Origin: an uncultured Eubacteriales bacterium
GTDB taxonomy: Bacteria; Bacillota; Clostridia; Peptostreptococcales; Anaerovoracaceae
Assembly: GCA_900318155.1 (NCBI GenBank)
Contig: ONJN01000072.1
Coordinates: 1-32,113, forward strand
DNA length: 32,113 nucleotides
Direction of reading: 5' to 3'
The notes beneath the pieces are model-generated. The model saw nothing but the letters and a program-made list of their open reading frames with translations, was not told where the DNA came from and did not search any database. Of this stretch, positions 24,489-32,113 are shown piece after piece (the stretch's first letter is position 1; each line of letters opens with the position of its first letter). The position numbers and the translations under genes were made by a program.

Positions 24489-24527
24489 AAAAAAGCCCTT
24501 TGACCATGATCTGCATGGCGCGGGGCT
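24489..24527 (-). terminator. Rho-independent terminator of argG
   Basis: On the minus strand, AGCCCC pairs with GGGCT. An inner CCATG/CATGG stem (24518-24514 with 24508-24504) lies within it, and a run of T follows, corresponding to the A run at 24489-24494. It lies about 77 bases beyond the argG stop. Confidence 0.75.
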
Positions 24528-24603
24528 CTTCTCTGTAATGTTTATGGCAATTTTTTTGTTGCGGAACTGGTAAAACGCGGAGCAATGATCCGGCCTGCAG
24601 CGA

Positions 24604-25872
24604 TTATTCCTTAAACTGGCCGATTTTAATAACCTTCTGGCCGAGTTCCTTCTGTGCTTCCGGAACGCCTTCCAGACTCTGGCGCTGGATCGCGCGGATC
24701 TTGAGCGGCAGTGAGAACAGATTGATGAAGCCCTCCGCATCCTGCTGGTTGTACACTTCATCTTCGCTGAATGTCGCGAATTCTTCATTATAGAGGGAAT
24801 AGAGCGACTGGCTGGCAACCGGATAAACGGCGCCTTTATACAGTTTCAGCTTTACTTTTCCGGTCAGCAGCTTCTGCGTGGAATCGACAAAGGCGCTGAT
24901 TGCTTCACGCAGTGGTGTGAACCAGAGGCCGTCATATACAAGCTGCGCGAATTTCTGGGAAACGATCTTTTTATAAGCGAGCGTGTCGCGGTCGAGGATT
25001 AATTTTTCCAATGTCTTATGTGCCTGATACATGATCGTTCCACCCGGAGTTTCATAGACACCTCTTGACTTCATACCGACAAGACGGTTCTCGATGATGT
25101 CGATCGTGCCGACGCCGTTGACACTGCCAAGATCGTTCAGCTTGTTGAGGAGATCGATCGGCGCCAGTTTTTCATCGTCTACGGCAACCGGAATGCCTTT
25201 TTCAAAGTCAATTGTGACGTAGGTCGGTACGTCCGGCGCGTTTTCCGGGGTGCTGGAAAGAACGTGAATATCATCGCTGTGTTCATTCCATGGATTTTCA
25301 AGTTCTCCGCCCTCGTGGCTGATATGCCAGATGTTCTCATCTCTTGAATAGATTTTCTTCTTTGTCTGTGTGATTGGAATGTCGTGCGCGTGGGCGTAAG
25401 CGATGAGGTCTTCACGGGAATGGAGATCCCATGTACGCCATGGTGCGATCACCTGGATAGCCGGGTTCAGCGCTTTGATCGTCGTTTCAAAACGTACCTG
25501 GTCGTTTCCTTTTCCTGTACAGCCGTGGCAAATCTTGTAAATTCCTTTTTCTTCCGCGATTTCAACGAGCTTTGCGGCCATCAGCGGACGTGCCATGGAC
25601 GTTCCGAGCAGGTAATCATCTTCATAGATCGCGCCGGCTTTCAGTGTCGGATAAATGAAATCTGTGATGAATTCTTCCCGGATGTCAATGATCAGCGCTT
25701 CCGAAGCGCCCGTTTTCAGGGCTTTCTTTTCTATTTCATCAAAGTCGTCCTTCTGTCCGGCGTCAAAGCACACAGCAATGACGTCCAGATCGCGTTCCTG
25801 CTGCAGCCATTTCAGAATTACGGATGTATCGAGACCGCCGGAATAGGCGAGTATTGCTTTTTCCTTTTCCAT
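24604..25872 (-). CDS. argG: Argininosuccinate synthase
   Basis: The 422-residue enzyme joins citrulline and aspartate with ATP to make argininosuccinate, the next-to-last step of arginine synthesis. The N-terminal ATP pyrophosphatase loop AYSGGLDTS is at residues 9-17. The family segments GCTGKGNDQVRFE, LEDPWNE-like (here LENPWNEHSDD) and GRSSPYSLY-like (here VASQSLYSLYNEE) are recognisable. The true start is the ATG at 25872, eight bases after GGAGGG; the open frame extends further upstream into the promoter without a ribosome site. argH is not adjacent. The gene is divergent from carAB, which supplies the carbamoyl phosphate for citrulline, so both serve arginine synthesis from one regulatory region. 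Confidence 0.97.
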   Translation of the reverse strand: MEKEKAILAYSGGLDTSVILKWLQQERDLDVIAVCFDAGQKDDFDEIEKKALKTGASEALIIDIREEFITDFIYPTLKAGAIYEDDYLLGTSMARPLMAAKLVEIAEEKGIYKICHGCTGKGNDQVRFETTIKALNPAIQVIAPWRTWDLHSREDLIAYAHAHDIPITQTKKKIYSRDENIWHISHEGGELENPWNEHSDDIHVLSSTPENAPDVPTYVTIDFEKGIPVAVDDEKLAPIDLLNKLNDLGSVNGVGTIDIIENRLVGMKSRGVYETPGGTIMYQAHKTLEKLILDRDTLAYKKIVSQKFAQLVYDGLWFTPLREAISAFVDSTQKLLTGKVKLKLYKGAVYPVASQSLYSLYNEEFATFSEDEVYNQQDAEGFINLFSLPLKIRAIQRQSLEGVPEAQKELGQKVIKIGQFKE

Positions 25873-25940
25873 AATAATAACCCTCCGTTTATATCGAATA
25901 CTAATAAATATAAATAAAAATGAATAAATACATCGAGATG

Positions 25941-25969
25941 AATATAACATAGCCGTGAATAAAAATCAA
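25941..25969 (-). promoter_or_regulatory. argG promoter
   Basis: On the minus strand, TTGATT (25969-25964) and TATATT (25946-25941) are separated by 17 bases. An ArgR-box-like sequence overlaps the -35 element. Confidence 0.7.
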
Positions 25970-25970
25970 G
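25954..25970. promoter_or_regulatory. ArgR (ARG box)-like operator on the argG promoter
   Basis: TGAATAAAAATCAAG at 25956-25970 matches the ARG box pattern TGAAT-WWWW-ATTCA except for one missing base in the right half. It covers the -35 element of argG. Weaker TGAAT-type half sites start at 25921 and about 25940. Repression by ArgR/AhrC when arginine is plentiful is the expected effect; this follows from the known family, not from a test. Confidence 0.5.
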
Positions 25971-26096
25971 GGAATTTTGTTATTATACATGCTGTGTTTG
26001 ATTAAAAAAACATTCGGGAATTGCTGAAAAGACTGTAAAATTCAGAATCGGTGGACAAATGAATGAAAAGCGCCGTACAATTTTATAGGAAGAGTG

Positions 26097-26125
26097 TTGA
26101 ATATTTTTTCATGATATAGTATACT
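26097..26125 (+). promoter_or_regulatory. carAB promoter
   Basis: TTGAAT at 26097-26102 and TATACT at 26120-26125 are spaced by 17 bases. The leader is only about 25 bases, with no room for a pyrimidine-type attenuator. Confidence 0.75.
26098..26111. promoter_or_regulatory. ArgR (ARG box)-like operator on the carAB promoter
   Basis: TGAATATTTTTTCA matches the ARG box TGAAT-WWWW-ATTCA at 13 of 14 positions and overlaps the -35 element. Together with the site at 25954-25970 it suggests joint arginine control of both divergent transcripts. Confidence 0.6.
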
Positions 26126-26156
26126 TTTTCAAAGCAGAAGAAAGGAGTAAGTCTTT

Positions 26157-27257
26157 ATGAAAGGAACGGTTTATATTGAAGACGGTACTGTGTACAAGGG
26201 AAAGGGCTTCGGCTTTGAGGGCACCAGAGTCGGCGAGCTGGTCTTCAATACCGGAATGACCGGTTACCAGAAAACCCTTACGGATCCTTCTTATAAGGAA
26301 CAGATTATTACGATGACATACCCTTTGATCGGAAATTACGGGGTTAATGATACAGATAATGAGTCGAGCCGGATTCACGCGTTTGGCCTTATTGTAAAAG
26401 ATGTGTGTTTTACGCCGTCGAACTGGATGTGCAGAATGACGATCGACGAATGGCTGCGGGAACAGCAGGTGCCGGGTGTGTATGATGTAGATACTCGTGA
26501 GATCACAAGAAAGATCCGCAGCGAGGGAAATAAGAAATGTGTCATTTCGACGGAGAATCTCAGCATCGCGCAGCTGAAGGAGATCTGTGAAAATACGGAG
26601 CTCCGAACGGATCAGATGAAGGATGCTGGAACGGACCACATCATTGAATGGAAAGCTGAAAATCCGAAGTACAATGTGGCTGTGATGGATCTTGGCGTCA
26701 AGACAAGTATTCTGCGGGAGCTTTATGACCGCGGCTGCAATCTGACGATTTTTCCTTACGGAACCAAAGCGAAGACGATTTTGAACATGAAGCCGGACGG
26801 CGTGTTTATCACGAACGGGCCGGGCGATCCGGAGGCGGCGGAAGAAGCGATTATCATCACTGAAAAACTGATTACGAACAGTAATTACGATGAAGGACAG
26901 ATGCCGATCATGGGAATCTGTATGGGTCATCAGCTGATCGCGCTCGCGTCCGGCGGTACAACGTATAAACTGAAATATGGTCACAGAGGCTGCAACCATG
27001 GTGTCTTTGATAAAATTTCCGGAAAAAGTTATATTACGTCTCAGAACCATAGTTACGCGGTTGATTCCAGCAGTGTGCTGCTGAAGGGTCTGGATGTAAC
27101 GCATCTCAATCTCAACGACGGGACTGTAGAAGGCATGCAGCATATCCGCAAGCCGGTCTTTTCAGTGCAGTTTCATCCGGAATCGAGTCCGGGACCGAAT
27201 GATACCGGATATCTTTTTGACCGGTTCATTGAACTGATGGAAGGAGGAACACTGTAA
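26157..27257 (+). CDS. carA: Carbamoyl phosphate synthase, small (glutaminase) subunit
   Basis: The 366-residue subunit releases ammonia from glutamine and passes it to CarB. The catalytic triad is visible: C255 in GICMGHQ, and H340 and E342 in FHPESSPGP. The N-terminal CPSase domain contains FNTGMTGYQ. Length is normal. The ATG at 26157 follows AAAGGAG at 26141-26147. The stop overlaps the carB start (TAATG), so the subunits are made in equal amounts. Arginine-type control is suggested by the ARG-box-like operator on its promoter, so this may be the arginine-dedicated enzyme. Confidence 0.97.
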   Translation: MKGTVYIEDGTVYKGKGFGFEGTRVGELVFNTGMTGYQKTLTDPSYKEQIITMTYPLIGNYGVNDTDNESSRIHAFGLIVKDVCFTPSNWMCRMTIDEWLREQQVPGVYDVDTREITRKIRSEGNKKCVISTENLSIAQLKEICENTELRTDQMKDAGTDHIIEWKAENPKYNVAVMDLGVKTSILRELYDRGCNLTIFPYGTKAKTILNMKPDGVFITNGPGDPEAAEEAIIITEKLITNSNYDEGQMPIMGICMGHQLIALASGGTTYKLKYGHRGCNHGVFDKISGKSYITSQNHSYAVDSSSVLLKGLDVTHLNLNDGTVEGMQHIRKPVFSVQFHPESSPGPNDTGYLFDRFIELMEGGTL

Positions 27258-30200
27258 TGCCAAAAGATTTCACACTGGAAAAAGTTCTGATTATAGGATC
27301 CGGTCCGATCGTTATCGGACAGGCGGCGGAATTTGACTATGCCGGAACACAGGCCTGCAAGGCGATTTCCGAAGAAGGCATCGAGACCGTCCTCATCAAC
27401 AGCAACCCTGCCACAATCATGACGGACAACGGGATCGCGGACAAAGTTTACCTCGAACCTATTACCGAGGAAGCGGTCGCGCAGATCATTGAAAAAGAGA
27501 GGCCGGAGGGTATCCTTGCCGGATTCGGCGGACAGACAGGTCTGAATGTCGGCATGGAGCTCGACGAAAGCGGCGTTCTCGCAAAATACGGCGTGAAGCT
27601 GCTCGGCGTTAATAAGGAAAGTATTTACAGGGCGGAGGATCGTGAGGCATTTAAAAAGCTGATGCAGGAGATCGATGAACCGATTCCGCCGAGTGCGATC
27701 GCCACGAGTGTGGATGAGTGCATCGATATTGTCAAAGAGATTGGCTACCCGGTGATTATCCGGCCGGCTTACACGCTGGGCGGAACGGGCGGCGGCATCG
27801 CCGATAATGAAGAGGAACTGATCGAGCACTGCGAGCTTGGAATTGAGAAGAGCGCCATTGGTCAGGTTCTGGTTGAAAAATCGATTGCCGGCTGGAAGGA
27901 AATTGAGCTGGAGGTTATCCGTGATTCCAAGGATAACTGCATCATCATCTGCAGCATGGAAAATCTCGATCCGGTTGGCGTCCACACGGGGGACAGCATC
28001 GTTGTCGCGCCGACACAGACGTTGAACGACCGGCAGTACCAGATGATGCGCGACGCGTCGCTCAAGATCATCCGCGCGCTGGAAATCGAAGGCGGCTGCA
28101 ATGTCCAGCTCGCGCTCAGCCCGTTTAAAGACGAATACTACGTTATCGAAGTCAATCCGCGCGTCAGTCGTTCCTCGGCGCTGGCTTCCAAGGCGGCGGG
28201 TTACCCGATCGCCAAAATCGCAGCAAAAATTGCCATCGGTTATACGCTGGATGAGCTGAGCAACTACGTGACAAAGAGCTCAAGCGCCTGCTTTGAGCCG
28301 ACGCTGGATTACTGCGTCGTAAAATTCCCGAAGTGGCCGTTCAACAAGTTCAGAACCGCTTCGCGCCGACTCGGCACACAGATGAAAGCAACCGGTGAGA
28401 TCATGGCGATCGACCGGAATTTTGAGAGTGCGCTGCTCAAGGCCATCGCGTCGCTCGAGATCGAAGGCGGCGGCCTCCGCGTTCCGTACGTGACCGGCCT
28501 CGACAATGACCGCCTCATGCAGAAATTGAAAGCCTGTGATGACGAGCGCATTTTCTGCATTGCTGAGGCATTCCGCCGGGATATCGCAACGATCGACGAA
28601 ATCTACGAAGAAACGATGATCGACAAATGGTTTCTTTACAAGATCCACGGCATGATCGACATGGAAAACCGGCTGAAGACTGCGGAAGTCGTCACGGCCG
28701 ATCTGGTCCGTGAAGCCGAGAGCCGCGGTATGACCGACGACGACATTATGGACCTGACCGGCATGACACGTGAAGTACTGATGGACATCCGTCTCTACCA
28801 CGACATTTATCCGGTCTATAAGATCGTAGATACCTGTGCCGGTGAGTTTGAGGCGTTGACGCCGTATTATTATCAGAGCTACGGCGGACAAAACGAAAGC
28901 GTTCGCTCCCACCATGAAAAGATTCTTGTAGTCGGGTCCGGTCCGATCCGTATCGGTCAGGGAATTGAGTTTGACTACTGCTGTGTACAGGGTGTCTGGG
29001 CGCTGCGTGACCTCGGTTACGAATCGATCATCATCAACAACAACCCGGAAACGGTCAGTACAGACTTTGACACATCGGATAAGCTTTACTTTGATCCGCT
29101 CCACACAGACGACGTCATGAATGTCATCAAACAGGAGCGTCCGGAAGGCGTTATTCTGCAGTTCGGCGGCCAGACATCACTGAACCTGGCAGCAAAGCTC
29201 GCAGAGCGGAGCATCAACATTCTGGGGACAAAGAATAAATACATCGACCTTGCGGAAGACCGCGAAAAATTCTCGAACCTTCTCCATGAACTGGAGATCG
29301 CGACGCCGGACGGAACCGCCGTCCGCACGAGAGAAGAAGCGTATGAAGCGGTCGCTGAATTTGGCTACCCGCTTGTCGTCCGTCCTTCCTATGTCATCGG
29401 CGGCAGAGCGATGCAGGTCGTTTACAACGACGGGGAGCTGGATACTTATCTGAAAGAAGCAGTACGTATGTCGCATGAACATCCGGTACTGATCGACCAG
29501 TATATTGAAGGAATTGAAATGGATGTCGACGCGATTGCCGACGGAGAAGATGTATTGATTCCGGGAATCATGGAACACTTTGAGCGCACCGGTGTACACT
29601 CCGGTGACAGCTGTACATCGTACCCGCCATACAGTCTGCCGCAGGATGTCATTGACGAACTCGTCGCCAATACCGGAAAAATCGTCAAAGCATTGCATAT
29701 TGTCGGTCTGGTCAATATTCAGTACGCGTGGGACGGTAAGACGATCTATGTTATTGAAGTCAATCCTCGCGCGTCACGTACGATTCCAATTCTGAGCAAG
29801 GTGACCAAGGTGCCGATGGTCAAGATCGCTGTTGCAGTCATGACGGGTCAGAAGCTCCGTGACATGGAATGGGGAACCGGGCTTTACAAAGATCAGGGCT
29901 ATTACGCGATTAAGATCCCGGTGTTCTCCGATTCAAAGCTGACCGATGTCGACGTGGCGGTCGGACCGGAAATGAAATCAACCGGCGAAGTCCTCGGCAT
30001 TGACCCGGATCTGAATAAAGCGATTTACAAAGGATTCATCGGAGCCGGAGGCAAAATTCCGACGGAAGGTGGTGTATTTGTAAGCCTTCGTGACCATGAT
30101 AAGAACGCAGATAGTGCGGAAATAGTCAAAAAGTATGAAGAACTCGGGTTTAAGCTTTATGCATCGGAAGGGACAAAGAAATTCCTTGCGGAATATGACA

Positions 30201-30436
30201 TAGACGCGGAATATGTTCCGTTTGCCGATGTAAAACCAATGATTGAGAATGAGATCATGATTCTGATCAATACGCCGAGGGGCATGAATCTGATCGGAAC
30301 CGACACGTTCCCGCTAAGACGCGCCGCGATCGAGCGAAATCTCCCTGTTCTGACCTGTATGGATACTGCCCGCATATTCACTTCGGCGATCAAAATGAAG
30401 CAGAAGAACGTGCATCTTGAGTACAATGCGCTCTAA
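27257..30436 (+). CDS. carB: Carbamoyl phosphate synthase, large subunit
   Basis: This 1059-residue protein makes carbamoyl phosphate from bicarbonate, ammonia and two ATP. Two homologous ATP-grasp halves are seen. The first starts VLIIGSGPIVIGQAAEFDYAG, and the second, at about 555, starts LVVGSGPIRIGQGIEFDYC. Each has an EVNPR metal-binding motif and a GGQTGLN/GGQTSLN pair. The last 120 residues form the MGS-like allosteric domain. All parts are in frame and of normal length. The ATG at 27257 overlaps the carA stop, with GGAAGGAGG upstream. Its end overlaps the next gene by 11 bases. Confidence 0.97.
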   Translation: MPKDFTLEKVLIIGSGPIVIGQAAEFDYAGTQACKAISEEGIETVLINSNPATIMTDNGIADKVYLEPITEEAVAQIIEKERPEGILAGFGGQTGLNVGMELDESGVLAKYGVKLLGVNKESIYRAEDREAFKKLMQEIDEPIPPSAIATSVDECIDIVKEIGYPVIIRPAYTLGGTGGGIADNEEELIEHCELGIEKSAIGQVLVEKSIAGWKEIELEVIRDSKDNCIIICSMENLDPVGVHTGDSIVVAPTQTLNDRQYQMMRDASLKIIRALEIEGGCNVQLALSPFKDEYYVIEVNPRVSRSSALASKAAGYPIAKIAAKIAIGYTLDELSNYVTKSSSACFEPTLDYCVVKFPKWPFNKFRTASRRLGTQMKATGEIMAIDRNFESALLKAIASLEIEGGGLRVPYVTGLDNDRLMQKLKACDDERIFCIAEAFRRDIATIDEIYEETMIDKWFLYKIHGMIDMENRLKTAEVVTADLVREAESRGMTDDDIMDLTGMTREVLMDIRLYHDIYPVYKIVDTCAGEFEALTPYYYQSYGGQNESVRSHHEKILVVGSGPIRIGQGIEFDYCCVQGVWALRDLGYESIIINNNPETVSTDFDTSDKLYFDPLHTDDVMNVIKQERPEGVILQFGGQTSLNLAAKLAERSINILGTKNKYIDLAEDREKFSNLLHELEIATPDGTAVRTREEAYEAVAEFGYPLVVRPSYVIGGRAMQVVYNDGELDTYLKEAVRMSHEHPVLIDQYIEGIEMDVDAIADGEDVLIPGIMEHFERTGVHSGDSCTSYPPYSLPQDVIDELVANTGKIVKALHIVGLVNIQYAWDGKTIYVIEVNPRASRTIPILSKVTKVPMVKIAVAVMTGQKLRDMEWGTGLYKDQGYYAIKIPVFSDSKLTDVDVAVGPEMKSTGEVLGIDPDLNKAIYKGFIGAGGKIPTEGGVFVSLRDHDKNADSAEIVKKYEELGFKLYASEGTKKFLAEYDIDAEYVPFADVKPMIENEIMILINTPRGMNLIGTDTFPLRRAAIERNLPVLTCMDTARIFTSAIKMKQKNVHLEYNAL

Positions 30437-32113
30437 GGCGGAGCTTCTGGTGCCGGCTGGCGGCACACAGCAGTTTATCGCGGCGGTGGAGAACGGCGCG
30501 GATGCAGTGTACGTCGGGGGCCCGATGTACAGTGCGCGGGCTTCCGCGCGGAATTTTGACCGGGAAGAACTGACCGCCGCAGTCGATTACGCGCATAAGC
30601 GCGATGTACGGGTTCACGTGGCGATGAACACACTGATGCGTGAGGATGAACTGGCAGAGGCGCTGGCGTATGCGGAATTTCTGTATACAACCGGCGTCGA
30701 CGCGCTTATTGTGCAGGATCTGGGGCTGGCCGGGCTGATCCACAGCCGCCTGCCGGATTTTCCGCTGCACCTTTCGACGCAGGCGACGGTGCATGACTGG
30801 CGGAGCGTGAAGGCTGCGCAGGAACTCGGTTTCAGCCGGGTGGTTCTGTCGCGGGAGCTTTCGCTTAAGGATCTCCGGGAAATCGCCGGGAAGACGGACA
30901 TCGAACTGGAAATTTTTGTGCATGGGGCGATCTGCATCTGTTATTCAGGGCAGTGCCAGCTGAGCCGGTACTTCGGGGGCCGGAGCGGAAACCGCGGGCA
31001 GTGCGCGCAGCCGTGCCGACTGCCGTACGAGACCTTTGACGATACAGGAAACATGGTTAATACGTTCCGATCCCCGCTCAGTCCGCAGGATCTGAGCTAT
31101 CTGAACCACCTGGGCGAGCTCATTAGACTGGGTATTGCGTCTTTTAAAATCGAAGGCCGCATGAAATCGCCGGAATACGTAGCAGCGGTTACCGCAGTTT
31201 ACAGAAAATACATCGATGAGTTTTACCGGAGCGGGCGCGTGCAGTTGGCTGACGCGGATCGGAGCGAGCTGATGCAGATATACAGCCGCGGGTGTTTTAC
31301 AGACGATTATCTGAAAGGTTGTCCGGGGCCGTCTATGATGTCCGGCGACATTCCGAAACATCAGGGCATCCGGATCGGGCGCGTTGTCCGTCGTGTGAAC
31401 GGAAACCTTATAGACATCGAGCTGAACGGCGATCTGGCTCCCGGTGACGGGATCGAGATCCACAGTCGGAGAATAGTCGGAAATATTGTTACATATTACA
31501 GGGAAATGAAAAAGAGCGTCGTCCGGATCGGTGATATCCGCGGTAAAGTCGAACCGGAGAAAGCTGTATTCCGGACTTCGTCGAAAGAACAGCTGAAAAG
31601 ACTGCGTGCGACGTTCGAAAATGTTTCATACAATGGAGGTAAATTTGTTCGGAAGTTGCCGGTAACGATGACTATGACATTTGAACATGGCTTTACACGG
31701 CTGAATGCGGCGGCGTATTCGGAGGCTGCGGAGGAAATCACAGGGAACGGTCTTGTTTCGGCACAGGCAGAGCGGGGGCCTTTTGACGCCGAAGAGAATC
31801 CGATGAAGCGGGAGCGCTTTATAAAGCAGTTGAAAAAAAGTGGCGGAACGCCTTTTGAAGTGGAGCGGATTATTTTCGGGGACGGTTTGGTGCCGGCGAT
31901 CAAAGTCTCGGAGATCAATGCGATGCGGCGAGAGGTTCTGACCCGGCTGGAGCGACAACTGGTGCTGCGGCGGGAACTGCCGACTGTAGAAAAAACTTCT
32001 GCTGGCTTCAAAAGGAATGGCCTTAAAGAGAATGATTTTAAAGGGATTTCTCAGTCAACTCCCGAACGCATCGAATTGTATTTCTACGATCTGAAGAGTT
32101 TTCATGGTTTTAA
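30426..32113 (+). CDS. Peptidase U32 family protein, TrhP-like (partial, runs off the window)
   Basis: The frame is open from the ATG at 30426 to the end of the window, giving at least 562 residues and no stop. The N-terminal TIM-barrel part begins ELLVPAGG and contains VENGADAVYVGG. The family motif HGAICICYSGQCQLSRYFGG follows, with RGQCAQPCR behind it, so C170, C177, C193 and C197 are placed for an iron-sulfur cluster. SFKIEGRMKSPEYVA is also typical. Members of this family (TrhP of E. coli, YrrN/YrrO of Bacillus) are needed for hydroxylation of uridine 34 in tRNA; others were described as collagenases. The C-terminal part beyond about 300 is the longer, DUF3656-like form. It overlaps carB by 11 bases, so translation is coupled. 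Confidence 0.9.
   Translation, partial: MRSKAELLVPAGGTQQFIAAVENGADAVYVGGPMYSARASARNFDREELTAAVDYAHKRDVRVHVAMNTLMREDELAEALAYAEFLYTTGVDALIVQDLGLAGLIHSRLPDFPLHLSTQATVHDWRSVKAAQELGFSRVVLSRELSLKDLREIAGKTDIELEIFVHGAICICYSGQCQLSRYFGGRSGNRGQCAQPCRLPYETFDDTGNMVNTFRSPLSPQDLSYLNHLGELIRLGIASFKIEGRMKSPEYVAAVTAVYRKYIDEFYRSGRVQLADADRSELMQIYSRGCFTDDYLKGCPGPSMMSGDIPKHQGIRIGRVVRRVNGNLIDIELNGDLAPGDGIEIHSRRIVGNIVTYYREMKKSVVRIGDIRGKVEPEKAVFRTSSKEQLKRLRATFENVSYNGGKFVRKLPVTMTMTFEHGFTRLNAAAYSEAAEEITGNGLVSAQAERGPFDAEENPMKRERFIKQLKKSGGTPFEVERIIFGDGLVPAIKVSEINAMRREVLTRLERQLVLRRELPTVEKTSAGFKRNGLKENDFKGISQSTPERIELYFYDLKSFHGF

Noticed and set aside
25919..25953. Two further ARG boxes near the argG promoter
   Set aside because: Only the TGAAT half matches; the right half does not fit the pattern, so they are mentioned only as half sites.

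Overview
The window reads as chromosomal DNA of a Gram-positive anaerobe of the Clostridia (Bacillota). The evidence is strong Shine-Dalgarno sites before nearly every gene, several TTG and GTG starts, sigma-A type promoters, a BMP-type nucleoside transporter, a clostridial radical-SAM-family relative, and argG, carAB and mreB alleles of Firmicute type. No rRNA, tRNA, CRISPR array or recognisable transposase was seen.

Region 1 (1-5129) is AT-rich; sampled 60-base lines gave roughly 22-43% GC against about 53% in a sampled line of the nucleoside operon. It looks like an accessory cassette. Its genes are a small membrane-anchored protein with a Lys-rich C-terminal domain, a hairpin terminator/attenuator, two different MacB-like ABC half-transporters (each an ATPase fused to an FtsX-like permease), a minimal M50 intramembrane metalloprotease, and a 70-residue zinc-ribbon protein. 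This is the best candidate for an undescribed system, by inference peptide or protein maturation and export, or immunity. Positions 5130-5320 return to core-like composition and may hold the tail of a broken gene.

Region 2 (5317-12932) is a purine salvage operon. It starts from a perfect consensus promoter and carries xpt, a BMP-family nucleoside-binding lipoprotein, an attenuator-like hairpin, a tandem ABC ATPase, two permeases, mtnA and deoD. Nucleosides are taken up and phosphorolysed by DeoD, Xpt recycles xanthine, and MtnA is placed to isomerise the sugar-1-phosphate released.

Region 3 (13041-20821) holds a TPR protein with an FG-rich tail, an M18 aminopeptidase, a TetR-type regulator, a radical-SAM-family protein that has lost its iron-sulfur cysteines, a Na/Pi cotransporter with PhoU-like domains, and a stand-alone mreB behind a structured 5' leader. 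A strong bidirectional hairpin terminator separates mreB from the next, convergent operon.

Region 4 (20971-24605) is a minus-strand ABC exporter operon (ATPase then an FtsX-type permease). Its promoter is followed by a 20-bp palindrome. A structured intergenic element lies between it and argG.

Region 5 (24604-32113) has argG on the minus strand, divergent from carAB, with ArgR-box-like sites on both promoters. carB overlaps the start of a U32 peptidase / TrhP-like gene that runs off the right edge of the window.
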